From Planctomycetota bacterium (GTDB lineage Bacteria > Planctomycetota > Planctomycetia > Pirellulales > Pirellulaceae): 34,948 nucleotides of DNA. The position numbers and the translations under genes were made by a program. Below, one piece after another: positions 24,525 to 32,544 of this stretch. Positions within the stretch are counted from its first letter, which is position 1; the number at the start of each line of letters is the position of its first letter. The stretch covers positions 1 through 34,948 of the forward strand of contig JAQCHP010000044.1 of NCBI GenBank assembly GCA_027619595.1. Direction: 5' to 3'. The notes under the pieces were generated by a model. It was not told where the DNA came from. It saw only the letters and a list, made by a program, of their open reading frames with translations, and ran no database searches.

Positions 24525-25840
24525 CTTCCGTGTCCGTTTGTGGACTTGGCTACGTTGGTGCCGTAACCGCAGCCTGCCTTGCTGAACGCGGCTTCCAGGT
24601 AATCGGCGTTGACGTTAGCCAGCACAAGGTCGATGCGATCAATGCCGGCAGGGCACCAATCATTGAAGCAGAGATTGCAGAACTCATTCAGAACAATGTG
24701 CAGCAACGTCGCCTTACCGCAACTACCGAACTCCAGCGGGCAATCCATACCACTCAAGCTACGTTGGTTTGTGTCGGTACGCCGTCTCAAAGCAACGGCG
24801 GACTCGACCTAACCTACGTCCGACGTGTAGCTGAGGAGATCGGCGAAGCACTTCGTGACAAGTCGGAATACCACACAGTGATCCTCCGCAGCACGGTTTT
24901 GCCGGGGACCACAGAATCTGTCGTGCTACCGATCTTGGAACGTGCCAGCCAAAAGAAATGTGGGGTCGATTTTGGCTTGTGCTTTAATCCCGAATTCCTG
25001 CGTGAGGGATCTTCTGTCAGGGACTTCTACGCACCACCATTTACGCTGGTCGGAGCACGCTCGGCACATGACGCATCGGCAGTGCACGCGTTGTATGGCT
25101 GGCTTGAAAGTGAATTCATCTTGGAAAGCATCCCAGCAGCAGAAATGGTCAAGTACGTCAACAATAGCTACCATGCAGTAAAAGTCGCATTTGCCAATGA
25201 GGTCGGACGACTGTGTGGTGCACTCGATATCGACTCACATCGAGTAATGAATGTGTTTTGCAAGGACACGAAGCAGAATCTTTCCAGTTATTACCTTAAA
25301 CCTGGTTATGCGTTTGGGGGTTCCTGCTTACCAAAAGACCTGCGAGCAATTCTTTACTTGGCAAAGTCCCACGACGTTACCATGCAGCTTTTTCAATCCA
25401 CCTTGACATCCAATCGCACGCAAGTAGAACTTGCCGTGAAGATGGTTCAAGATGCCGGCCACAAACAAATCGGCTTACTGGGACTTTCGTTCAAAGCCGG
25501 AACGGACGACCTACGAGAATCGCCGCTGGTGACGCTCGTAGAGACACTACTTGGACGAGGCTACGACCTCCGTATCTATGATGCCAACGTGTCGTTGTCG
25601 AGATTAGTCGGATCGAATAAGGCCTACATCGAACAGCAATTGCCGCATGTCGGCCAACTCCTCTGCGAGTCGCTCGATGAAGTGATCGACAAGAGCCAAA
25701 CCATTGTGATCGGAAACAACGACCCTCGATTTTCTGTGGCCCTCAACCGCATTCCAGCGGGAAAAACGGTCATTGACCTGGTACGGATTGTGAAAGAACT
25801 CGACCACGTTCCGCCGGGTTATCAGGGAATTGGCTGGTAA
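24506..25840 (+). CDS. algD: GDP-mannose 6-dehydrogenase-like enzyme (AlgD-like)
   Basis: This 444-residue NAD-dependent nucleotide-sugar dehydrogenase carries out a four-electron oxidation of the sugar C6. It has the Rossmann motif GLGYVG (13-18), ICVGTP-like LVCVGTPSQSNGGLDL, NPEFLREG (161-168), and the catalytic Cys274 in FGGSCLPKD. Several long stretches match my memory of Pseudomonas AlgD closely, including LLGLSFKAGTDDLRESPL (324-341) and the NKAYIEQQLPHV region. The Leu after the catalytic Cys also fits AlgD better than UDP-glucose dehydrogenases (usually Phe). The product would be GDP-mannuronate. UDP-hexuronate synthesis remains possible. ATG 24506 is chosen over the ORF extension to 24437, and the gene overlaps the preceding glycosyltransferase by 19 nt. 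Confidence 0.85.
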   Translation: MPQTLLTSVSVCGLGYVGAVTAACLAERGFQVIGVDVSQHKVDAINAGRAPIIEAEIAELIQNNVQQRRLTATTELQRAIHTTQATLVCVGTPSQSNGGLDLTYVRRVAEEIGEALRDKSEYHTVILRSTVLPGTTESVVLPILERASQKKCGVDFGLCFNPEFLREGSSVRDFYAPPFTLVGARSAHDASAVHALYGWLESEFILESIPAAEMVKYVNNSYHAVKVAFANEVGRLCGALDIDSHRVMNVFCKDTKQNLSSYYLKPGYAFGGSCLPKDLRAILYLAKSHDVTMQLFQSTLTSNRTQVELAVKMVQDAGHKQIGLLGLSFKAGTDDLRESPLVTLVETLLGRGYDLRIYDANVSLSRLVGSNKAYIEQQLPHVGQLLCESLDEVIDKSQTIVIGNNDPRFSVALNRIPAGKTVIDLVRIVKELDHVPPGYQGIGW

Positions 25841-25888
25841 GCCCATCTCCTTCTGCCAAAATTCCTTCAGGTATCGCGTACGAGCAAC

Positions 25889-27034
25889 GTGCCTCCCATT
25901 CCGATCACCTACGTTGTCGCCTCGATGCAGACCTCGGAAGCGGGTACCGAAGGTCATTTGTTGCGGCTGATTCGTGGGCTCGATCGATCCAGGTTCTCGC
26001 CACGATTGATTGTTCTACAGTCAAGCCAGTGGCTTGATCGGTTTCAGGATGACCGTGTTCCCGTGGATTGCCTGGAATTTCAATCGTTCTCACGTCTTCG
26101 AGACTGGAACTGCTTGGGACGACTTTCGCGACACTTCCGTCAGTATTCCACACAAATCGTGGAACTCCATTTCACGGACGCCCATTTTTTAGGTAGCCTG
26201 GCGGCAAGACAAGCAAGGATCCCCGTCGTTATCTCGTGCCGGCGGGACCTGGGACACCAACATACCTCGAAGAGTCTGTTAATGACGCGGTTCGCCAACC
26301 CATGGATTAGCCGGTTCCTGGCTAATTCTCACCTTGTGGCGGAGCGCATGTCACAACGGGAAGGGGTTGCGCGACATCGCTTCGACGTCATTCCCAATGG
26401 CGTCGATCTTGCTGCGTTTGACTTGCATACACAACGAGAACCCTCACCAGAGTTTCTACAGGCAACACAGGGAAAGCGAATTGTTACACTCCTGGCCAAC
26501 CTTCGGCCCGTCAAGAATGTCCAGGGATTCCTGGCCGCAGCACAACAGGTCGCATCGATTATTCCGGATGTTTGCTTTGTAATTCTCGGACATGGGGAAC
26601 AAGCCGATGCATTGCGGGCTCAAGCTGAACAACTCGGGATTGCGCGTTCGATTTGCTGGATGGGATCGGTCACAAATCCCGCTGCCTATTTGGCTCATTC
26701 CCACGTGGGATGCCTGACTTCTCACGCGGAAGGATTTTCTAACGCTATCGTCGAATACATGGCGGCAGGAATTCCGGTAGTAGCGACACGTGTTGGGGGT
26801 GCCGAAGAGGCCATCGTCGAAGGAATCACCGGACATTTGGTCGATCCAAACGACATGCCAAGATTGGCGCAATGTATTGCGAATCTCTTGCAGGACGAGA
26901 CAAGACGAAGCACAATGGGGAGGGCCAGTCGACAAAGGGTCGAAGAGTTATTCACGCATCAGATTCAACTGGCTGCATATCAGGCGTATTACGAACGCCT
27001 GCTGAAAGCGGCCGACCAACGCGAGTTGGCATAG
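25889..27034 (+). CDS. Family 4 glycosyltransferase
   Basis: This 381-residue GT-B enzyme starts from a GTG at 25889. The start is supported by the immediate first beta strand (PITYVVASM) and donor loop (SEAGTEGHLL). The C-terminal half has the typical NLRPVKNVQGFL, VILGHGEQ and the E-x7-E-type donor site EGFSNAIVEYMAAGIPVV with GGAEEAI. It would transfer one sugar of the EPS repeat, donor unknown. It lies 48 nt after the AlgD-like gene and 50 nt before the next glycosyltransferase. Confidence 0.9.
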   Translation: MPPIPITYVVASMQTSEAGTEGHLLRLIRGLDRSRFSPRLIVLQSSQWLDRFQDDRVPVDCLEFQSFSRLRDWNCLGRLSRHFRQYSTQIVELHFTDAHFLGSLAARQARIPVVISCRRDLGHQHTSKSLLMTRFANPWISRFLANSHLVAERMSQREGVARHRFDVIPNGVDLAAFDLHTQREPSPEFLQATQGKRIVTLLANLRPVKNVQGFLAAAQQVASIIPDVCFVILGHGEQADALRAQAEQLGIARSICWMGSVTNPAAYLAHSHVGCLTSHAEGFSNAIVEYMAAGIPVVATRVGGAEEAIVEGITGHLVDPNDMPRLAQCIANLLQDETRRSTMGRASRQRVEELFTHQIQLAAYQAYYERLLKAADQRELA

Positions 27035-27084
27035 TAGTACAGTCTTCCGCCGCGAACCTTCGGTCATCTATTGAGCCTCAGGGA

Positions 27085-28572
27085 ATGGACGAGCCTTCTT
27101 CCACAAATACCGACGAGCGTGCATCGACTAAGTCGCGGCGTCTACTCCTTATTTCCCATCCGTTTCCGCCTCGTGTACAACCGGGTGGATTTCGCTCTCT
27201 GCGATTCCTGAGATATCTGCCAAAAATGGGATGGGATACGCAAGTCCTTACGATGAAACATACGTCGGCCGGGCGACCGATTCCAATCGACGAAAAACTG
27301 CTGCAAATGGTACCCCACTCTACCCATGTCGAACAAACCGGCGCGTGGAGGCCCTATTCCTACTTGGTGCAAGCCATCAAACGGCGAAGAAGTTCTCCCA
27401 CAGCATCCCAGGATTCGCACAGTGGAACCGCCTCTGTTCACAACTCGTCACGCTGGAAACAACGATTCGACCATCTGCGGAACTTGATCCTGGCCACCCC
27501 CGATTCGGAAATCGGTTGGATTTTCCCAGCCATATCGCGTGGATTGACCATGATTCGCCGCTTCCGACCTCACGTGATGATGGTCACTACGCCTCCCCAT
27601 TCGGCGCAATTGGTTGGATACTTCCTGAAACAGTTGACCGGGATTCCGCTCGTGCTGGATTTTCGCGACCCCTGGTCACGAGCGCCTTGGCAAAGTTCGG
27701 ACAGCTGGGCTAGGCGATTCACAAATCGAACACTCGAGTCATTGTGCGTTCACTCGGCCAACCACATCCTGTTGAATACTACCCAGCTGCGAGATGACTT
27801 TCGAGCCTACTACTCGCGAATCCCTGGCCCGCGATTCACCACGTTAATGAATGGCTACGATCCTGATCTCAAGGACGTAATTGATGGTTTGACAGCCACT
27901 TGCCGGGAAAACAACATCGATCGGACTTGGCGCCTTGTTCACGCCGGAGGACTTTATGGCCAACGCAATCCGGATGGCCTCTTTGCGGCCATCCGTACGC
28001 TAAACGATGAAGGAATATCGGTTAGCTTTGAGCACTACGGAACGATTCCCGATGAGTCATTGGTATACGATTCGATCCGTAGGCACCAGGTAGAATCCTT
28101 CGTAACACTCTCGCGACCATTGCCTCACCGCACTATGCTTGAACGACTTGCTTTAAGCGACGGGATCTTGATCTTGCAACCGGACACACACCTACAAGTA
28201 CCTTCCAAATTGTTTGAATCGATGTTGTTCAATAAGCCACTACTTGGCTTATGCGGTCCTGGTGCGACGCGTGAGATTATGGAGACTTACGGCTTGGGAG
28301 CAGTAGCCATGGCGAACAATCCGGGCGAGATAAAGTGTGCGATCCGCAGTTTGATCGAGGCGCCGTCCAACATGCCTGCAGAATCGAGACGGCAAGCCGA
28401 TGCACTTCACGATTTTCATGCCAGGTCGTTAACCCAGCAATTGCATGAAGCTCTGTCCCGCTTACTGCCATCACATCCACCCCAATCGAATCTTCCCCAT
28501 TCGCTGGTCCATCGACCACAAGCGTCTGCTTCGGAGGCGGATCAAAACGGCAACCGCCACGTGCGGCGGTAA
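27085..28572 (+). CDS. Glycosyltransferase, GT4-like
   Basis: This 495-residue protein starts at ATG 27085. The frame is open upstream to 26872, but that part overlaps the preceding gene and lacks a start near a conserved strand. After about 18 polar residues the GT-B fold begins with RRLLLISHPFPPR and GGFRSLRFLRYLP. The segment VLDFRDPWSRAPW near residue 190 and the C-terminal VHAGGLYGQRNPDGL and PSKLFESMLFNKPLLGL are characteristic of GT4 enzymes of the WbuB type. The C-terminal 60 residues look disordered and His/Arg-rich. A terminator-like hairpin begins 13 nt after the stop. Confidence 0.82.
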   Translation: MDEPSSTNTDERASTKSRRLLLISHPFPPRVQPGGFRSLRFLRYLPKMGWDTQVLTMKHTSAGRPIPIDEKLLQMVPHSTHVEQTGAWRPYSYLVQAIKRRRSSPTASQDSHSGTASVHNSSRWKQRFDHLRNLILATPDSEIGWIFPAISRGLTMIRRFRPHVMMVTTPPHSAQLVGYFLKQLTGIPLVLDFRDPWSRAPWQSSDSWARRFTNRTLESLCVHSANHILLNTTQLRDDFRAYYSRIPGPRFTTLMNGYDPDLKDVIDGLTATCRENNIDRTWRLVHAGGLYGQRNPDGLFAAIRTLNDEGISVSFEHYGTIPDESLVYDSIRRHQVESFVTLSRPLPHRTMLERLALSDGILILQPDTHLQVPSKLFESMLFNKPLLGLCGPGATREIMETYGLGAVAMANNPGEIKCAIRSLIEAPSNMPAESRRQADALHDFHARSLTQQLHEALSRLLPSHPPQSNLPHSLVHRPQASASEADQNGNRHVRR

Positions 28573-28584
28573 TGCGGAAGTAGC

Positions 28585-28614
28585 TTTACCCCCCGTCGGA
28601 AGGGTGGTAAATTT
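28585..28614 (+). terminator. Terminator-like hairpin between glycosyltransferase and amidotransferase genes
   Basis: TTTACCCCCC (28585-28594) pairs with GGGTGGTAAA (28602-28611) at nine of ten positions (one C-T mismatch) around a 7-nt loop, followed by TTTG. The stem is strong and the T-tract is short. It lies inside the gene run, 13 nt after a stop codon and 75 nt before the next start. Confidence 0.5.
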
Positions 28615-28639
28615 GATTGAATCCACGAGACTAGGGCAG

Positions 28640-28683
28640 CGCCAACTTCGCTAACATTGGCGAGAAGAATTTCAGAGACTTCT
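28640..28683 (+). promoter_or_regulatory. Two further hairpins just before the second amidotransferase
   Basis: CGCCAA (28640-28645) pairs with TTGGCG (28657-28662) around an 11-nt loop. AGAAG (28663-28667) pairs with CTTCT (28679-28683) immediately before the ATG at 28686, so the second stem could hide the start region. Both stems are perfect but short. Confidence 0.3.
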
Positions 28684-28685
28684 GT

Positions 28686-30584
28686 ATGTGCGGTATTGTA
28701 GGGCTGTGTCTCCAACGTCGAGCAGTTCACGTTGGGGACCTCGAATCCATGAACTCTACCATCCTACACCGGGGGCCCGACGGTACCGGAGTTCATATTG
28801 ATGGTTCAACGGGCATCGGCATGCGCCGCCTGTCGATCATCGACCTACACGGCGGATGGCAGCCAATCGCCAATGAAAATGGTCGCATCCATGTGTTGCA
28901 AAACGGCGAGATCTATAACTTTCGCGAGCTTCGCAAAGAGCTTGAGGCACGGGGCCATGTTTTCCGCACAGAGAGTGATACTGAGGCGATTGTGCACGCC
29001 TACGAAGAATGGGGTGGTCGCAACTTTGCGAATCATTTGCGTGGAATGTTCGCGATTGCGATCCACGATGCCGAGCGTGGTGAACTGTGGTTGGTCCGTG
29101 ATCGCTTAGGCATTAAACCGTTGTATTTGGCAGAGACGCCCGCTGGCTTTGGATTTGCGTCCGAGATCAAGGCGTTACTCGCCAGTCCAATTTTGGAAGC
29201 AAAGGTAAACCCCCGTGCGGTGTCCCAATACCTCGCTTTTGGCAGCTCTGGTCACGGCACGTCGTTCTTGCAAGACGTCCAATCGCTCCCGCCTGGACAT
29301 GTTGCTTGTCACAAACAGGGGCGCACGGAAATAACGGCCTATTGGGAATTTCGTATGCAGCCGCAGGAAAGTGGCTGGAAATATGAAGATGCTCGGGACG
29401 AACTCCGACATCGTCTTCATTCCGCTGTTAAGAGCCACCTAGTATCGGACGTACCTGTAGGAGCGTTTTTGTCGGGCGGAATCGACTCTTCGATTGTTGT
29501 CGGTCTTATGGCTAAAGAACTAGGTGCCTCGTTCAAGACTTTCTCAATTGGATTTCACGTCGATGAATTTAACGAACTTCCCCACGCGAAACAGATCGCT
29601 GACAAATGGGGAACCGACCATCACGTGGAAATGGTGACGCCAAACGCCGTTGATATCGTAGAGACGCTGGTGCGTCATTTTGACGAGCCCTTTGCCGACC
29701 CTTCCGCTATCCCGACTTGGTATGTCTCCCAGCTCGCGGCCCGGCATGTCAAGGTCGTTCTTTCCGGCGATGGCGGCGATGAGCTCTTTGCTGGCTATGA
29801 TCGTTATACGGAAGCGAGCCGAGACCAGTGGATCGACGGAATCCCGCAATTCTTGCGGACTGCAATTGCACGCTGCGCTCGGTTCATGCCCGATGCGGCT
29901 CCTGGCCGGTACTTTCTCGACTACTTGCAATACGATCGAGGAGGCAGGTATGCGTACCAGCTTGACCTATTCCCAAGACCATTGCGTCAGCGACTCTTAC
30001 GGAATTCCTGGCATCCGGACGAACTTGAAATGATCGACCCAACTCATGAGCGCGCCGCACTCTTGCGCAATTCTGGGGCTCCCGATCTCATTGGGCAATG
30101 CTCGTATTTGGATACGAAACATTACTTGCCGCTGGATATCTTGACCAAGGTGGATCGCATGACGATGGCGCACAGTATTGAGTCTCGTCCACCGTTACTC
30201 GACCATGAACTTGTCGAATTCGCGAGCCGCCTTCCAACTCGATGGAAAGTCAACGCACAAGGAGTCCAGAAACATATCCTCAAAGATTCGGCCCGGGACC
30301 TGATGCCGACGAACATCGTGAAACGCAAAAAGGCCGGTTTTGCGGTGCCGTTTCAGAAGTGGTTTGCGACCGACTTGGCAACCATGTTTAGCGACACAGT
30401 AATGGACAACGCCATGTGCCATGAATACTTCGACCCTCAAGTGATCCGCGAACTTTTCGCACAAAATCGCACAGGGCGCCGAGATCATGGCATGAAATTA
30501 TGGAGCTTTCTTGTATTTGAGATCTGGCTAAGAAGTTTGCGGGATTTATCGCGGCCAACGACCACCCCCTTTGTCGTGCACTGA
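28686..30584 (+). CDS. Asparagine synthase-like class-II amidotransferase (second copy)
   Basis: This 632-residue protein has Cys2 of MCGIVGLC as glutaminase nucleophile, which fixes the start. HRGPDGTG, QNGEIYNF and LVRDRLGIKPLY complete the glutaminase domain. The synthetase domain carries SGGIDSS at 263-269, LSGDGGDELFAGYDRY and SRPPLLDHELVEFA. It is closer than the first copy to the amidotransferase family regularly associated with exosortase (XrtA) EPS loci, by eye only. It presumably transfers ammonia from glutamine to an activated carboxylate, of a sugar or an amino acid. The gene is preceded by three hairpins in a 113-nt gap and followed after 35 nt by a glycosyltransferase. Confidence 0.9.
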   Translation: MCGIVGLCLQRRAVHVGDLESMNSTILHRGPDGTGVHIDGSTGIGMRRLSIIDLHGGWQPIANENGRIHVLQNGEIYNFRELRKELEARGHVFRTESDTEAIVHAYEEWGGRNFANHLRGMFAIAIHDAERGELWLVRDRLGIKPLYLAETPAGFGFASEIKALLASPILEAKVNPRAVSQYLAFGSSGHGTSFLQDVQSLPPGHVACHKQGRTEITAYWEFRMQPQESGWKYEDARDELRHRLHSAVKSHLVSDVPVGAFLSGGIDSSIVVGLMAKELGASFKTFSIGFHVDEFNELPHAKQIADKWGTDHHVEMVTPNAVDIVETLVRHFDEPFADPSAIPTWYVSQLAARHVKVVLSGDGGDELFAGYDRYTEASRDQWIDGIPQFLRTAIARCARFMPDAAPGRYFLDYLQYDRGGRYAYQLDLFPRPLRQRLLRNSWHPDELEMIDPTHERAALLRNSGAPDLIGQCSYLDTKHYLPLDILTKVDRMTMAHSIESRPPLLDHELVEFASRLPTRWKVNAQGVQKHILKDSARDLMPTNIVKRKKAGFAVPFQKWFATDLATMFSDTVMDNAMCHEYFDPQVIRELFAQNRTGRRDHGMKLWSFLVFEIWLRSLRDLSRPTTTPFVVH

Positions 30585-30619
30585 TCTAAACTAACGCGTT
30601 CAAGGAAGACGACCTGGCG

Positions 30620-31759
30620 ATGCGGGTACTCGTTCTAAGTCCGGTTACACTCGATACACCACGCAGCATCTCGTTCGCAACGGTTCAACTCATCCAATCG
30701 ATCGCGGATCTTGGCCACCAGGTAGACGTTCTGTGTTGTCAACAAGGATCAACACTTCTCTCGCGTACATCCCCGGGCAACTTGGCCACCGACTGTGCCT
30801 ATGCAATCCAAAGATGGCGTGCTCACTCCCTGCTTTTGCGGAAATGGCTTTACTACCCTGCACGGCGTCAGGTGCAATTGATCCATTCGATTGATGGCAC
30901 GGTCGTCCCCGCGGCGATGTGCCAAATGCTATTTGGAATCCCTTTTGTCCATAGCATGTTTAATGCGCAATCCGATGAATACGATATATCGCGACAATCT
31001 CAATTCTATCGTGCCTCGGGTTGGGAGTTATGGGCATCTGCCCGTAGTCTAGGCGTCTTCGTGCACTGTCAATCCCTGGCTGAGTTAGCCGTCCGGCGGA
31101 ATCGCAATGTACCAGTCATTCGCGCCGATTTGACGCGAGTTGATTCGACGGAATCCCATCGCACTCAATCGATTGAAAACTGGCCGACTACCGGCGAACA
31201 AGTTGTCATGTACGTCGGTGAGATCGGTCGGGACCAACGACTACTGCTCGACGCCTTTACTTATCTGGTGCACTACCGAGCGAATGTGAAACTCATATTG
31301 ATTGGCGGGTCTTTGCGCGACGTTAAAAGCGGCCAAGCCCGCGCACAGACACTAGGTATCGCCAATCGTGTCAGCTTCCTGGGTCAGATTCCCGCCGATT
31401 CCATCGTCAACTATTTGCGTCAGGCAACAATCCTTGTGGCTGCGAGTGCCGGCGGACAACATGTTCCACTAAAAATCTATTCTTATCTCGCCGCTGGTCG
31501 ACCGATTCTTGCCACGCGAATCCGCGCCTACACGCAACTGCTTCATTCCGGACGTGCCTGTTTCGTTGAACCAACTGCGCTAGACCTATACTTAGGCATG
31601 CGCAAACTACTTGCTGATGCGCCGCTTCGCCGCGACATGTCAGCACGCACACTTCTTGCGGCGCAAGCCACTGCACGTCTTCCTACTGAACGATTCGGCC
31701 TCGCACAGCTCTACGAAAAACTCGACGACTGTATCACTCGCGACGCCGCATCTACCTAA
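30620..31759 (+). CDS. Family 4 glycosyltransferase, last gene of the run
   Basis: This 379-residue GT-B protein begins MRVLVLSPVTLDTPRS. The C-terminal half has the GT4 layout: VVMYVGEIGRDQRLLLDAF, LILIGGS, RVSFLGQIP, then PLKIYSYLAAGRPILATR at the donor site. The classical E-x7-E acidic pair is degenerate: the donor-loop Glu positions are replaced in HVPLKIYSYLAAG. Activity or donor type may therefore differ from the other GT4 enzymes here. AGGA lies about 14 nt upstream of the ATG. A gap of 224 nt with a G9 tract follows, so the co-directional run probably ends here. Confidence 0.8.
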   Translation: MRVLVLSPVTLDTPRSISFATVQLIQSIADLGHQVDVLCCQQGSTLLSRTSPGNLATDCAYAIQRWRAHSLLLRKWLYYPARRQVQLIHSIDGTVVPAAMCQMLFGIPFVHSMFNAQSDEYDISRQSQFYRASGWELWASARSLGVFVHCQSLAELAVRRNRNVPVIRADLTRVDSTESHRTQSIENWPTTGEQVVMYVGEIGRDQRLLLDAFTYLVHYRANVKLILIGGSLRDVKSGQARAQTLGIANRVSFLGQIPADSIVNYLRQATILVAASAGGQHVPLKIYSYLAAGRPILATRIRAYTQLLHSGRACFVEPTALDLYLGMRKLLADAPLRRDMSARTLLAAQATARLPTERFGLAQLYEKLDDCITRDAAST

Positions 31760-31762
31760 CCT

Positions 31763-31771
31763 GGGGGGGGG
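31763..31771. repeat. G9 homopolymer tract
   Basis: Nine consecutive G start 3 nt after the stop of the last glycosyltransferase. Such tracts are prone to slippage, but this one is outside any coding sequence I can support. Confidence 0.6.
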
Positions 31772-31785
31772 TTTCCATCTGTTGC

Positions 31786-31813
31786 GCAATCGTTACAATG
31801 CAATCGTTACAAT
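31786..31813. repeat. Tandem 14-bp direct repeat
   Basis: GCAATCGTTACAAT occurs twice head to tail with no spacer (31786-31799 and 31800-31813). Each copy contains TACAAT, one mismatch from a -10 box, but I find no good -35 at the right distance. The repeat lies about 170 nt upstream of the CAP-domain gene and may be part of its promoter region or a simple duplication. Confidence 0.6.
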
Positions 31814-31983
31814 GGGACCGTCAGCTATGGCCATGCTGTTGGAACTTTTTGGGGCTGTCTTGTTCCCATTCGTGGAACGGTCTCGTCAAACCGCACTCGT
31901 CACTTGATGTAGTTAAATCGCGCGGCCGCCCATTCTTGGGGAGACAGAGTTTTCTACTTGTTTTTATATAAAGGAGTCTTCGT

Positions 31984-32409
31984 ATGGACCTGCCAAGCCT
32001 TATATTCCTTGGTGCTCAAATTATCAGCTCGGTTACGGTGGGAAATTCCACCCCGGCGGCTGCGCCGCCAGTCGAGATGCACACGACAGAACTGCAATTG
32101 GTGGAGTGCACCAATGCCGAACGTGTGCGACACGGATTATCACCCCTAGTGCTTGATCCGGGTCTACTGCAATCGGCTCGTAGGCACGCCGCCTGGATGA
32201 CGCGCAATCGAGTCCTGAGACACACGAGTGCTGCCGTGGCAGAGAATATTGCGATGGGTCAACCGACTACGGCGCACGCCATTCAAGACTGGATGCATTC
32301 GCCGGGACACCGTGCGAACATCTTGAATCGCTCTTACACACGTATCGGTGTTGCCGGCTATCGCGCACCAAATGGCACCGTGTACTGGTGTCAGCAGTTT
32401 CTGCGTTAA
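31984..32409 (+). CDS. Small CAP-domain (YkwD/SCP-like) protein
   Basis: This 141-residue protein is almost entirely a CAP domain: NAERVRHGLSPL opens the fold, His68 lies in ARRHAAWM, Glu87 in AENIAMG and His109 in SPGHRANILN, and the last strand has YWCQQF. The N-terminal 28 residues are hydrophobic but poor as a signal peptide, with no basic residues. Bacterial CAP proteins are usually extracytoplasmic; their function is mostly unknown. AAGGAG lies 7 nt upstream of the ATG, preceded by an AT-rich TTTTTATATAA that could serve as a -10 region, so it is probably transcribed on its own. A link to the EPS locus is not established. Confidence 0.87.
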   Translation: MDLPSLIFLGAQIISSVTVGNSTPAAAPPVEMHTTELQLVECTNAERVRHGLSPLVLDPGLLQSARRHAAWMTRNRVLRHTSAAVAENIAMGQPTTAHAIQDWMHSPGHRANILNRSYTRIGVAGYRAPNGTVYWCQQFLR

Positions 32410-32445
32410 CCGAATGCGGTAAACCAATGCGATGATCGCAGCTAA

Positions 32446-32473
32446 GGGGCGATGAATCTAAAGTCATCGGCCC
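32446..32473. terminator. Hairpin between convergent genes
   Basis: GGGGCGATGA (32446-32455) pairs with TCATCGGCCC (32464-32473) at nine of ten positions around an 8-nt loop. It lies between the CAP gene and the convergent rhomboid gene and could terminate from either side. No T-tract follows on either strand, so the call is weak. Confidence 0.35.
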
Positions 32474-32544
32474 TCGAATGCATCGAGACCCTTGTTGAAA
32501 GTTACGTCAACACGCCATGTCTTTTATCGACTGGCGTAGTCTCT

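Noticed and set aside
26872-27084. In-frame upstream extension of the glycosyltransferase at 27085
   Set aside because: It overlaps the coding end of the preceding glycosyltransferase in another frame and has no conserved content.
28565-28572. GGCGGTAA, resembling the ops core GGCGGTAG recognised by RfaH
   Set aside because: One mismatch, located at a stop codon at the end of a gene rather than in a leader; expected by chance in 35 kb.
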